13,988 nucleotides of DNA from Actinomycetota bacterium (GCA_947491175.1 CANLIF010000020.1:1-13988), one strand, 5' to 3'; positions 6,344 to 13,378 are shown, numbered from the stretch's first letter. The notes: a model not told the origin generated them from the sequence alone. Numbers and translations: made by a program.

Positions 6344-7207
6344 ATGCCTGAATCTGCAGAACCTACATTGCTCGGTGCCACCGAGATTCGAGCCTTAGCA
6401 ACTTCGTTAAATTCTATGCCCACAAAAAAATGGGGACAAAACTTTGTAATCGATCCCAACACTGTTCGTCGGATTGTTACCCAAGCTCATGTTTGTGAAA
6501 CCGATGTCGTTGTTGAAATTGGTCCAGGACTTGGGTCACTCACTTTGGCATTACTTCCAAAGGTTGCCAAAGTACTTGCGGTTGAAATCGATCCAGTTTT
6601 AGCAGGTGCACTCCCAGCAACTATTGCTATGCATGCACCAAATTTAAAAGATAACTTAACTGTGATTAACGCAGATGCGATGCGAATTAATGAGTTGCCA
6701 TTAAACCCAACACACTTAGTTGCAAACCTGCCATACAACGTTTCGGTTCCAGTGGTCTTGCACTTCTTGGAGACCTTCCCATCGCTACAAGAAATTCTGG
6801 TCATGGTGCAGGCAGAAGTTGCTGATCGAATGGCAGCTGGACCAGGCAGCAAAATTTATGGAGTTCCCAGCGTCAAAATGGCTTGGTACGGCGAAGTTAC
6901 CAAAGCCGGCTCAGTGGGCCGAAACGTTTTTTGGCCAGCACCAAACGTTGATTCGGGATTAGTGCGCCTGGTCCGCAAAGATCGTGGAATTGATCCAGAA
7001 CTTCGCGAACTAACATTTGCGATTGTTGACGCGGCCTTTGGGCAACGCCGAAAAACACTCAGAACTGCGCTTGGTAGCGTCCTTGGAGCACCACAAAATG
7101 TGGAAAATGTCTTGCGAGATGCTGGAGTTGATTCTGGATTACGAGGCGAACAGTTGAGTTTGCAGGATTTTGTGGCTATCGCACAGCTTGCTAAGAAAGT
7201 AATCTAA
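6344..7207 (+). CDS. rsmA: 16S rRNA (adenine(1518)-N6/adenine(1519)-N6)-dimethyltransferase
   Basis: RsmA/KsgA places two methyl groups on each of A1518 and A1519 near the 3' end of 16S rRNA during late 30S assembly; its loss gives kasugamycin resistance. The 287-residue product shows KKWGQNFVIDP (28-38), SAM motif I VEIGPGLGSLT (58-67), the acidic VEID (80-83) and the catalytic NLPY (128-131), followed by the C-terminal domain with FGQRRKTLRTAL. Length is normal. There is no Shine-Dalgarno sequence before the ATG, and the gap to the upstream stop is 11 bp. Translation may be leaderless or coupled. In M. tuberculosis rpfB and ksgA are cotranscribed, and the same pairing holds here. Confidence 0.96.
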   Translation: MPESAEPTLLGATEIRALATSLNSMPTKKWGQNFVIDPNTVRRIVTQAHVCETDVVVEIGPGLGSLTLALLPKVAKVLAVEIDPVLAGALPATIAMHAPNLKDNLTVINADAMRINELPLNPTHLVANLPYNVSVPVVLHFLETFPSLQEILVMVQAEVADRMAAGPGSKIYGVPSVKMAWYGEVTKAGSVGRNVFWPAPNVDSGLVRLVRKDRGIDPELRELTFAIVDAAFGQRRKTLRTALGSVLGAPQNVENVLRDAGVDSGLRGEQLSLQDFVAIAQLAKKVI

Positions 7208-7211
7208 TTTC

Positions 7212-8123
7212 GTGACCAAATCTGTAACAGTCAGAGTTCCAGGCAAGGTGAACGTTTACCTTGGGGTAGGCCCACGAGAGTTTTCTGGTTACCACGAACT
7301 GGCCACAATTTTTCAAGCTGTTGGTATTTACGATGAGGTAACCATCTCGGCTGCAGATTCGCTAACCATCAGTGGACTTGGGTCATTTGCAGGTCGAATT
7401 CCAACGGATCACACCAATTTGGCTTGGCAGGCCGCCGAGCTGGTAGCTCGCGCCTGTGGTGAACTGCCAAATATTCAAATTCAAATCGATAAAGCCATTC
7501 CAATTGCTGCCGGTATGGCTGGTGGCAGCGCAGATGCAGCAGCCACGCTTTTAGCTTGCGATGCATATTGGAATGCCGGAATTCCACGCGATCAACTCGA
7601 CGCTATGGCCGCAACGCTAGGTTCCGATGTGCCATTTATGTTGCATGGTGGCTGCGCGCTAGGTATTGGCCGTGGCGACGTGCTTTCACCTGTCATGATT
7701 CGTGGAAATTTCCATTGGGTGTTTGCAATATTTGATGATGGTTTAGAAACGGCAAAGATTTATGAAAAAACAGATGAACTACGTGGTTTGGAATTTGAAG
7801 TTGAACCCGAAGTCCCAACTGAGTTATTAAGTGCTTTGGCGCGAGGTGACGCACCAGCTCTTGGTCGATTACTGCATAACGACTTGCAGTTGGCTGCGAT
7901 CACATCACGTCCGCAATTAGGTCGAGTTTTGGAACAAGGAATTGACTCGGGTGCCTTGGGCGCACTAGTTTCCGGCAGTGGACCAACGTGCGCATTCTTG
8001 GTCCGCGATGAATCCAGTGCGATAGATTTAGTCGTTGCACTTAAAGCTTCAGGCTTAGTTGATGATGTTTTGCATACCCATGGGCCAGTTCATGGCGCGC
8101 GAGTTATCTCGACATCAAGATAG
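7212..8123 (+). CDS. ispE: 4-diphosphocytidyl-2-C-methyl-D-erythritol kinase
   Basis: GHMP kinase that phosphorylates the 2-hydroxyl of CDP-methylerythritol, the fourth step of the MEP route to isoprenoids (undecaprenyl phosphate, menaquinone side chains). The 303-residue product has the N-terminal substrate lysine in PGKVNVYL (10-17), the glycine-rich ATP loop PIAAGMAGGSADAA (97-110), the catalytic Asp139 in GSDVPF (137-142) and the C-terminal GSGPTCAFL loop (255-263). The first motif is usually PAKINL; PGKVNV is a mild variant. The GTG start lies 4 bp after the rsmA stop, implying an operon and coupled translation. The ABC-F ATPase gene often next to ispE in other Actinobacteria is absent; a MarR gene with its own promoter follows. 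Confidence 0.96.
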   Translation: MTKSVTVRVPGKVNVYLGVGPREFSGYHELATIFQAVGIYDEVTISAADSLTISGLGSFAGRIPTDHTNLAWQAAELVARACGELPNIQIQIDKAIPIAAGMAGGSADAAATLLACDAYWNAGIPRDQLDAMAATLGSDVPFMLHGGCALGIGRGDVLSPVMIRGNFHWVFAIFDDGLETAKIYEKTDELRGLEFEVEPEVPTELLSALARGDAPALGRLLHNDLQLAAITSRPQLGRVLEQGIDSGALGALVSGSGPTCAFLVRDESSAIDLVVALKASGLVDDVLHTHGPVHGARVISTSR

Positions 8124-8128
8124 TCTCC

Positions 8129-8141
8129 TAGACTCTCTTAG
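8129..8141 (+). promoter_or_regulatory. Leaderless promoter -10 of the MarR gene
   Basis: TAGACT (8129-8134), identical to the metG hexamer, is followed by seven bases and the GTG at 8142. It lies within 20 bp of the ispE stop, so the MarR gene probably has its own transcript. Confidence 0.5.
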
Positions 8142-8657
8142 GTGAGCACATCAGATGAAGTCGACCGTATCGTCGATGCTTGGCAACAAGAACGGCCAGA
8201 TCTAGATGTTGCCCCGCTGCAAGTATTAAGCCGAGTATCGCGACTTGCGCGACACCTTGATATCGCTAGACGTGAAGCTTTCGCAGCCAATGACTTAGAG
8301 CCAGGTGAATTTGATGTACTTGCTGCATTGCGCAGAAACGGCAAACCGTACGCACTCACACCGTCTGCATTGATTTCACAAAACTTAGTCACCAGTGGAA
8401 CTATGACTAATCGAATTGACCGACTCGAACTAAAGAATCTGGTTGCTCGCATGCCTGATCCAACAGATGGACGCGGCGTCTTAGTGCAGCTAACTCAATC
8501 GGGTAAGTCTGCAGTTGATCGGGCACTTGAAGAATTGTTAGTCCGTGAGAAATCATTACTTGCTGTCGTTTCAAAAGCAGATCGAGAAAAATTAGCGAGT
8601 GTGTTGCGGGATATCGTTTTGCCATTTGACGAAGAATCCGCTGGCTTAGAAATCTAA
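8142..8657 (+). CDS. MarR-family transcriptional regulator
   Basis: DNA-binding regulator, probably a dimer responding to a small molecule; neither ligand nor target can be read from sequence. The 171-residue product has an N-terminal helix bundle with RVSRLARHLD (31-40), a winged helix-turn-helix (about 54-122) with the recognition region LVTSGTMTNRIDRLE (82-96), and the wing DPTDGRG (106-112), followed by a C-terminal dimerisation helix. The N-terminal form DEVDRIVDAWQQERPDLD is typical of an actinobacterial MarR group. The GTG start is supported by the TAGACT box seven bases upstream. It converges with the TetR gene with only 4 bp between stops, so the two regulators may affect each other's 3' ends. 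Confidence 0.92.
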   Translation: MSTSDEVDRIVDAWQQERPDLDVAPLQVLSRVSRLARHLDIARREAFAANDLEPGEFDVLAALRRNGKPYALTPSALISQNLVTSGTMTNRIDRLELKNLVARMPDPTDGRGVLVQLTQSGKSAVDRALEELLVREKSLLAVVSKADREKLASVLRDIVLPFDEESAGLEI

Positions 8658-8669
8658 AAAACTAGTTTT
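8658..8669. terminator. AT-rich palindrome at the MarR/TetR junction
   Basis: AAAACTAGTTTT is a perfect 12-bp palindrome placed exactly between the two convergent stop codons and using part of the TetR stop. It reads as A-run, short stem, T-run on both strands. The stem is weak in GC, so termination in both directions is only a possibility. Confidence 0.3.
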
Positions 8670-9384
8670 CAATTCTGCGACTAATTAATCTTGGATTAAT
8701 TTCAAGACCAACTGCGCCATTCCAAACCAGATTTACCAGGTGTGCAATAACTTCGTCTTTTGGAGTATCACGTTCATCCAGCCACCATTGTCCAGTTAAC
8801 GCAACCATTCCTACGAACATATGCGCATACATTGGAGCCATTTGAAACGGGAAGCCTCGTAATTTGAATTCTTTGGAAAGCAATTCCTCAACTCGTTGTG
8901 CCACGTCAGAAAGAAGCGATGCAAAGCTTCCGGTTGCGGTCGCAGATGATGAGGCGGCCGGAGAGTCACGTAACAAAATTCGGAAACCATCAGTGTTTGA
9001 TTCGATGTAATCAAATAGCGCAGCTGCCGTTTGTTCCAAAAGCAAGCGGGGATGTACTGCAGTCAATGCTTTGGTAATTGAATTAAGAAGATAAGTCATT
9101 TCGCGGTCAACAACTACTGCATATAGACCATCTTTAGATCCGAAGTGTTCGTAAACGACAGGCTTTGAAACGTTGGCAGTGTTTGCGATTTCTTCAACTG
9201 TTACAGATTCAAAACCTTTTTCGGCAAACAGCATTCGGCCCACTTCAACAAGCTGTGCCCGACGTTCATGACCAGTCATTCGAACTCGGTCGGCATCAGA
9301 CACGCGGGCACGCCCGGATAAATCCAGGTCGCCTTCATGATCGTGTGTAATTGCCACGGAATTTCCTTTGTCTGATTTACTCAC
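8662..9384 (-). CDS. TetR-family transcriptional regulator (glmU-linked type)
   Basis: One-component repressor-type regulator, cytoplasmic, ligand unknown. The 240-residue product has the family DNA-binding domain from about residue 36 (MTGHERRAQLVEVGRMLFAEKGFESVTVEEIANTA), with the strongly conserved VSKPVVYEHFGSKDGLYAVVVDRE (72-95) and a helical ligand-binding C-terminus. A TetR gene with this signature lies next to glmU in M. tuberculosis (Rv1019), so the linkage is old. The GTG start at 9384 gives a 35-residue acidic extension before the usual start, with no good ribosome binding site. ATG at 9279 (residue 36) is a reasonable alternative giving 205 residues. It diverges from tRNA-Gln-glmU across 210 bp holding two TTGCGCAA palindromes, which may be its operator. 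Confidence 0.93.
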   Translation of the reverse strand: MSKSDKGNSVAITHDHEGDLDLSGRARVSDADRVRMTGHERRAQLVEVGRMLFAEKGFESVTVEEIANTANVSKPVVYEHFGSKDGLYAVVVDREMTYLLNSITKALTAVHPRLLLEQTAAALFDYIESNTDGFRILLRDSPAASSSATATGSFASLLSDVAQRVEELLSKEFKLRGFPFQMAPMYAHMFVGMVALTGQWWLDERDTPKDEVIAHLVNLVWNGAVGLEINPRLISRRIEN

Positions 9385-9477
9385 TTGCTTGGATAAAAAG
9401 GTGATTTAGGTATAACTCGCAGACTAGCCACTGAACTTGCCTGACTTGGTGAAATCAACTCGCTTTTAGGATACCGC

Positions 9478-9507
9478 TTGCGCAATTAGTCCCGGGCGTT
9501 TGCGCAA
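9478..9507. promoter_or_regulatory. Twin TTGCGCAA palindromes, candidate operator
   Basis: TTGCGCAA occurs at 9478-9485 and again at 9500-9507, centres 22 bp apart (about two helical turns), with a CCCGGG palindrome (9491-9496) between them. The pair lies in the 210-bp region between the divergent TetR gene and tRNA-Gln-glmU. The same region also has TTGGAT, 16 bp, TATAAC (9389-9416), a possible rightward promoter. Autoregulation by TetR is an inference from position. As RNA the two copies could pair into an 8-bp stem, but no T-tract follows. Confidence 0.4.
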
Positions 9508-9540
9508 ATGATCACTGGCGCGCGAAAAACCCTATTCGTT

Positions 9541-9570
9541 TTGGGATTCTTGCCCATTGGCGATTAAGAT
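9541..9570 (+). promoter_or_regulatory. Probable promoter of tRNA-Gln
   Basis: TTGGGA (9541-9546), an 18-bp spacer and TAAGAT (9565-9570) resemble a vegetative sigma promoter. Initiation near 9577 would leave a short 5' leader of about 18 nt before the mature tRNA end at 9595. No experiment supports it. Confidence 0.42.
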
Positions 9571-9594
9571 TTGCAGGCAGGCCAAGGCCTTTAT

Positions 9595-9665
9595 TCCCGG
9601 ATCGTCTAATGGCAGGACAGCACTCTTTGGAGGTGCTTATCGTGGTTCGAATCCACGTCCGGGAG
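9595..9665 (+). tRNA. tRNA-Gln(UUG)
   Basis: A complete cloverleaf can be drawn: acceptor TCCCGGA (9595-9601) with TCCGGGA (9658-9664), D arm GTCT/GGAC around AATGGCA, anticodon stem GCACT/GGTGC with loop CTTTGGA, and T arm CGTGG/CCACG around TTCGAAT. The anticodon TTG is at 9627-9629 and reads CAA and CAG. Discriminator base is G9665. The DNA continues CCG, so the 3' CCA is not encoded and must be added after processing. Actinobacteria commonly make Gln-tRNA by charging with Glu and amidation. The tRNA lies 27 bp before glmU, an arrangement shared with other Actinobacteria. Confidence 0.97.
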
Positions 9666-9680
9666 CCGAGTTCTAAACAC

Positions 9681-9692
9681 TAAACTAGGTAT
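9681..9692 (+). promoter_or_regulatory. Leaderless promoter -10 of glmU
   Basis: TAAACT (9681-9686), six bases, then the GTG at 9693, the same layout as metG and tatD. It lies 16 bp after the tRNA 3' end, so glmU may be made both from this site and by read-through from the tRNA promoter. Confidence 0.5.
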
Positions 9693-11138
9693 GTGAAACC
9701 AACGGGTGCGCAAACTTCAAAGCCCGCAGCAGTTATTGTCCTAGCCGCTGGTGCTGGCACTCGAATGAAATCCACCAAACCTAAAGTTCTTCACGAAGTC
9801 TTGGGACTTACTTTGTTGGATCACGTGCTTCATGCTGCATCCGCGTTAAATCCTGAACAGACTTTAGTAATCATTGGTCATGGTGGGGATCAGGTGCAAG
9901 AGCATCTAGCGAAGACTTATCCAGCCGTAATCACCGCAGTACAAAGCGAGCAACATGGAACTGGCCATGCAGCCAAGATTGCACTTGATGCACTTGGCGA
10001 ACTGTCTGGCCCAGTATTAGTTCTGGCCGGAGATACCCCACTTCTTACAACATCGGATATGCAACTTACTTTGGATGCTTTAGTTGGAAAATCTGCAGTG
10101 GTATTAACTGCTCATTTAGCTGACGCAACTGGTTATGGCCGGATAGTTAGAAACTCAAATGAAAGCTTTGAAAAAATCGTTGAACACCGAGATGCATCCG
10201 AAACCGAACTTTTGATAACTGAAGTTAATTCTGGGGTCTACGCCTTCGATGCAAAATTGTTGCGCGAAAGTCTTGCAAAGTTGACTACCGAGAACAAGCA
10301 AGGCGAACAGTATTTAACGGACGCTCTTGGTATCTTGCGCAGCGGTGGTCATGAAGTGGCTGCCATTGCAACTTTGGAAGAAAACATTCTTGGTGTAAAC
10401 GACCGCCGCCAACTTGCTGACGCGGGTACGATTTTGCGAAACCGCATTAACAATGAATGGATGCTGGCAGGTGTCACTATGGTGGATCCAAATTCAGTAT
10501 GGATTGATCGCACTGTAGTACTTGAATCTGACGTAACGATTTTGCCAAATGTTTCGATCACTGGTTTGAGCGTCATTCGTGGTGGTGCAACGATTGGCCC
10601 AGATTGTTCATTGCACGACACGGTTGCTGACTGTTGCGCGACGGTGGTTCGAACCACTTCAAATGGCGCAGTGATTGGGCAAGGCGCAAATGTTGGTCCT
10701 TACACTTACTTGCGTCCAGGCACGGTTCTTGGCGCGGGCGCTAAAGCAGGTGGTTTCGTAGAGATGAAGAATGCCAACCTTGGTGTCAATGCCAAAGTGC
10801 CACACCTTTCCTATGTGGGAGATGCCACCATCGGCGAAGGCACCAACATCGGCGCCGCGACAGTGTTTGTAAATTACGACGGCCAAGAAAAGCATCACAC
10901 TCATGTTGGCAGTCATGTTCGGATTGGTAGCGACACTATGTTGGTAGCCCCGCTTGTGATTGGTGACGGGGCATACACCGCTGCGGGTTCAGTTATTACC
11001 GAAGATGTTCCAGCTGGATCTATGGCCATAGGCCGGGCGCGTCAGCGCAATGTTGTTGACTGGGTGCTTCGACGTAGACCCGGTAGCGACTCGGCTAAGG
11101 CAGCACTGGCAGACTCAACCCATAAGAACTCCAAGTAA
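9693..11138 (+). CDS. glmU: Bifunctional UDP-N-acetylglucosamine pyrophosphorylase / glucosamine-1-phosphate N-acetyltransferase
   Basis: Makes UDP-GlcNAc in two steps: acetylation of glucosamine-1-phosphate with acetyl-CoA, then uridylyl transfer from UTP. The product feeds peptidoglycan and other envelope sugars. The 481-residue protein has the N-terminal nucleotidyltransferase motif LAAGAGTRMKSTKPK (17-31), QHGTGHA (87-93) and metal-binding Asp114 in AGDTPLL. A C-terminal left-handed beta-helix (about 262-455) follows, with YLRPGT (339-344), catalytic His371 in VPHLSYVGD and NYDGQEKHHT (394-403). Residues 456-481 form a short basic, then polar tail, as is common in Actinobacteria. The GTG start is fixed by the -10 box upstream. 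prs follows after 10 bp in an operon. Confidence 0.97.
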   Translation: MKPTGAQTSKPAAVIVLAAGAGTRMKSTKPKVLHEVLGLTLLDHVLHAASALNPEQTLVIIGHGGDQVQEHLAKTYPAVITAVQSEQHGTGHAAKIALDALGELSGPVLVLAGDTPLLTTSDMQLTLDALVGKSAVVLTAHLADATGYGRIVRNSNESFEKIVEHRDASETELLITEVNSGVYAFDAKLLRESLAKLTTENKQGEQYLTDALGILRSGGHEVAAIATLEENILGVNDRRQLADAGTILRNRINNEWMLAGVTMVDPNSVWIDRTVVLESDVTILPNVSITGLSVIRGGATIGPDCSLHDTVADCCATVVRTTSNGAVIGQGANVGPYTYLRPGTVLGAGAKAGGFVEMKNANLGVNAKVPHLSYVGDATIGEGTNIGAATVFVNYDGQEKHHTHVGSHVRIGSDTMLVAPLVIGDGAYTAAGSVITEDVPAGSMAIGRARQRNVVDWVLRRRPGSDSAKAALADSTHKNSK

Positions 11139-11148
11139 AGGACAAGAG

Positions 11149-12129
11149 ATGACTGGCATCACGCAAAGTAATGCAAAGCGTATGGTTCTTATTGCAGGCC
11201 GGTCACATCCTGAGCTTGCGCAAGCCGTTGCCGATCACCTTGGCACTGAACTTGTTCCAACTCGCGCTTACAACTTTGCAAATGGTGAAATCTTTGTGCG
11301 TTTCGAAGAATCCATCCGCGGTTGTGATGTCTTTGTATTACAGACACACACTGCTCCAGTTAACGAATGGATCATGGAGCATTTACTTATGGTCGATGCC
11401 TTAAAGCGTGCTTCTGCGAAACGAATTACAGTCGTCGCCCCGTTTTATGGCTATGCCCGCCAAGACAAAAAGCATGCTGGCCGTGAGCCAATCTCGGCAC
11501 GCTTGATGGCTGATCTTTTTGCTACTGCGGGCGCTGATCGTTTGATGAGCGTGGATCTTCACACTGCGCAGATCCAAGGATTCTTTGATGGGCCGGTTGA
11601 CCACTTATTCGCACTCCCAATTCTTGCGGCTCACGTAGGTCGCACCGTAGCTCGCGACAAAATCACCGTTGTTTCACCTGATGCTGGTCGGGTGCGCGTA
11701 GCTGAACGCTGGACAGATATTTTGAGTGCGCCACTTGCCATCATGCACAAGCGTCGCGATCCAGATGTCCCCAACGAAGCCAAAGTACTTGAAGTTGTGG
11801 GTGATGTTAAGGGTCGAATCTGCATCGTCGTTGACGACATGATCGATACTGGTGGCACCATCGTTAAGGCGTCTGAAGCATTGTTTGAAAATGGCGCATC
11901 CGATGTAATAGTTACCGCGACTCATGGAATTTTCTCGTCACCTGCAGCCCAGCGGCTTCAGGATTCTGGGATTCGGGAAGTGATCGTAACTGACACGCTT
12001 CCGATTCCACCTGAAAATCAATTCTCAAACCTGACAATCCTGCCGATTGCACCTTTACTAGCTCGTGCGATCAAAGAAGTATTTGATGAAGGTTCAGTTG
12101 CAAGTTTGTTTGACCACGTTGGAGTCTAA
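11149..12129 (+). CDS. prs: Ribose-phosphate pyrophosphokinase (PRPP synthetase)
   Basis: Transfers pyrophosphate from ATP to ribose-5-phosphate to give PRPP for purine, pyrimidine, histidine, tryptophan and NAD synthesis; cytoplasmic hexamer. The 326-residue product shows NFANGEIFVR (42-51), the flexible catalytic loop FYGYARQDKKH (99-109), DLHTAQIQGFFD (136-147) and the PRPP-binding loop VVDDMIDTGGTIVKA (227-241). The open frame extends upstream into glmU, but ATG at 11149 is preferred: AAGGA (11138-11142) lies six bases before it, and it gives the family length. The clear ribosome binding site contrasts with the leaderless genes nearby, as expected for a downstream operon gene. A weak AT-rich inverted repeat (12130-12146) followed by GCTCTTTT may help end the transcript. 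Confidence 0.97.
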   Translation: MTGITQSNAKRMVLIAGRSHPELAQAVADHLGTELVPTRAYNFANGEIFVRFEESIRGCDVFVLQTHTAPVNEWIMEHLLMVDALKRASAKRITVVAPFYGYARQDKKHAGREPISARLMADLFATAGADRLMSVDLHTAQIQGFFDGPVDHLFALPILAAHVGRTVARDKITVVSPDAGRVRVAERWTDILSAPLAIMHKRRDPDVPNEAKVLEVVGDVKGRICIVVDDMIDTGGTIVKASEALFENGASDVIVTATHGIFSSPAAQRLQDSGIREVIVTDTLPIPPENQFSNLTILPIAPLLARAIKEVFDEGSVASLFDHVGV

Positions 12130-12177
12130 GAATTTCTTATAAATTCGCTCTTTTAAGGCTAAGTAAACTAACGCGTT

Positions 12178-12207
12178 TTGGTCTTGGGTCTGGACTTGGG
12201 CTAATCT
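12178..12207 (+). promoter_or_regulatory. Possible promoter of rplY-pth-cysQ
   Basis: TTGGTC (12178-12183), an 18-bp spacer and TAATCT (12202-12207) lie in the 171-bp gap after prs. Initiation near 12214 would make a leader of roughly 87 nt, long for this window and containing the hairpin region. The stretch 12184-12200 has two near-repeats of CTTGGG of unknown meaning. Confidence 0.38.
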
Positions 12208-12210
12208 AAG

Positions 12211-12232
12211 AAGGCTCCTCGGCGAGGGCCTT
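12211..12232 (+). promoter_or_regulatory. Hairpin in the rplY leader
   Basis: AAGGC (12211-12215) pairs with GCCTT (12228-12232), and CCTC (12217-12220) with GAGG (12224-12227), around a GGC loop with a single bulged T. This is a 9-bp stem. It is followed by AAAAAG, not a T-tract, so it is not a standard terminator. A second, longer-range pairing is possible: AGGTC (12252-12256) with GACCT (12279-12283), just before the ribosome binding site. A ribosomal-protein leader under autogenous control is one reading. Confidence 0.4.
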
Positions 12233-12300
12233 AAAAAGCCGTAATCGACGAAGGTCCGTTGTGGAGCTATTCATAACTGACCTAGTACGAGGAGAAACAA

Positions 12301-12795
12301 ATGAGTGACGCATTAGTCGCAGAAGCCCGTTCAGATTTTGGTAAGGGCGCAGCACGTCGCCTTCGCCGTGACGGCAAAATTCCGGCAGTGGTTTATGGGC
12401 ACGGACTTGCTCCAATCCACATTGCCCTGGATGCACATACCTTGAGACTTACACTTCGCAAGAAAGTAACCTCACTTGAAATTGTTCTTAACGGTAAGAC
12501 CGAAACCGTGGCACCTCGTGATCTCCAGATTGATCCAGTAACCCGCGGTATCGAACACGTTGATTTGGTTTACGTAACAGCTACTGAGGCTGCATCGTTG
12601 GCACGTGAAGCTGCTGAAACACATGCGCGTCAAGAAGCAGACTCGGCTGCAGCAATTGCATTGGCAGAATCTAAGGCTTCAGCACGTGCTGACGCTGATG
12701 CTGCAAGTAGTGCATCTGCAGCTGTTGCAGGAGCAGATTCTGGCAGTAACGATAACGCCAGCAGTGATGCACCTGCAGAGGCACCCGCAGAGTAA
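12301..12795 (+). CDS. rplY: Large ribosomal subunit protein bL25 (CTC/TL5 type) with atypical C-terminus
   Basis: Binds 5S rRNA in the central protuberance of the 50S subunit. Residues 1-92 form the 5S-binding domain, with GKGAARRLRRDGKIPAVVYG (14-33), APRDLQIDPV (71-80) and EHVDLVYV (85-92). Long bL25 proteins of Actinobacteria usually continue into a second beta domain of about 90 residues. Here residues 93-164 are instead a low-complexity tail, about 29 Ala in 72 residues plus Glu, Asp and Ser, ending in APAEAPAE. The other frames over this region do not restore the missing domain, so a simple frameshift is unlikely. A strong GAGGAG (12289-12294) lies six bases before the ATG. pth starts 4 bp after the stop; rplY-pth pairing is widespread. 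Confidence 0.94.
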   Translation: MSDALVAEARSDFGKGAARRLRRDGKIPAVVYGHGLAPIHIALDAHTLRLTLRKKVTSLEIVLNGKTETVAPRDLQIDPVTRGIEHVDLVYVTATEAASLAREAAETHARQEADSAAAIALAESKASARADADAASSASAAVAGADSGSNDNASSDAPAEAPAE

Positions 12796-12799
12796 GACC

Positions 12800-13378
12800 G
12801 TGTCAGATAACGGTGCGTGGCTTGTGGTGGGACTCGGTAACCCGGGTCCCACTTACGCATCTACACGTCACAACATCGGTGCAATGGTCATTGATGAACT
12901 TGTTTCTCAAAATTCTGAAAAGTTAACCAGACATAAGCGGGCACTTGCTGAGGTTTGCGAAACCCGAATTAGTGGAGCCCAAGTCGTTTTAGCTAAGCCA
13001 CTTTCATACATGAATGAATCAGGTGGCCCAGTAAAGGCGTTAGCAAAATTTTATAAAGTTGCCCCAGAGCAAATCATCGTGTTGCACGATGAGTTAGATA
13101 TTCCACTTGCTACGATCCGAGTAAAACTTGGCGGTGGCGACAATGGTCACAACGGTTTGAAGTCAATCAGATCTGCGCTGGTTGGCGGAGACTGGTTCCG
13201 AATTCGCCTAGGCATTGGACGGCCACCAGGACAACAAGACCCAGCAGATTTTGTGTTACATAACTTTGCCAGCGCTGAGAGTGCCGAAGTTGCAATTCTA
13301 AAATTTCAAGGTTGTGAAGCAGTTTCGACCCTAATCACCAAAGGATTAATTGAAACCCAGAATCTGTATAACTCATGA
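12800..13378 (+). CDS. pth: Peptidyl-tRNA hydrolase
   Basis: Releases tRNA from peptidyl-tRNAs that drop off the ribosome; an essential cytoplasmic esterase. The 192-residue product has VVGLGNPGPTYASTRHNIG (9-27) and the catalytic set Asn14, His24, Asn72 and Asp97, with Asn118 in GHNGLKS. These equal the E. coli residues Asn10, His20, Asn68, Asp93 and Asn114 with a constant offset of four. The open frame runs far upstream through rplY, but GTG at 12800 is preferred: it is 4 bp after the rplY stop and gives normal length. No clear ribosome binding site is present, so coupling to rplY is likely. Its TGA overlaps the next ATG (ATGA). Confidence 0.96.
   Translation: MSDNGAWLVVGLGNPGPTYASTRHNIGAMVIDELVSQNSEKLTRHKRALAEVCETRISGAQVVLAKPLSYMNESGGPVKALAKFYKVAPEQIIVLHDELDIPLATIRVKLGGGDNGHNGLKSIRSALVGGDWFRIRLGIGRPPGQQDPADFVLHNFASAESAEVAILKFQGCEAVSTLITKGLIETQNLYNS

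Noticed and set aside
11050..11148. Upstream extension of prs into glmU
   Set aside because: The extra residues resemble no PRPP synthetase N-terminus, and a good ribosome binding site precedes ATG 11149.
12211..12232. Hairpin after prs as an intrinsic terminator
   Set aside because: The stem is followed by A-rich sequence, not T-rich, on the plus strand, and it lies downstream of a candidate rplY promoter.
12605..12799. Long N-terminal extension of the pth frame through rplY
   Set aside because: It is the out-of-frame reading of the Ala-rich tail. The GTG at 12800 gives normal Pth length and the correct residue offset to E. coli Pth.
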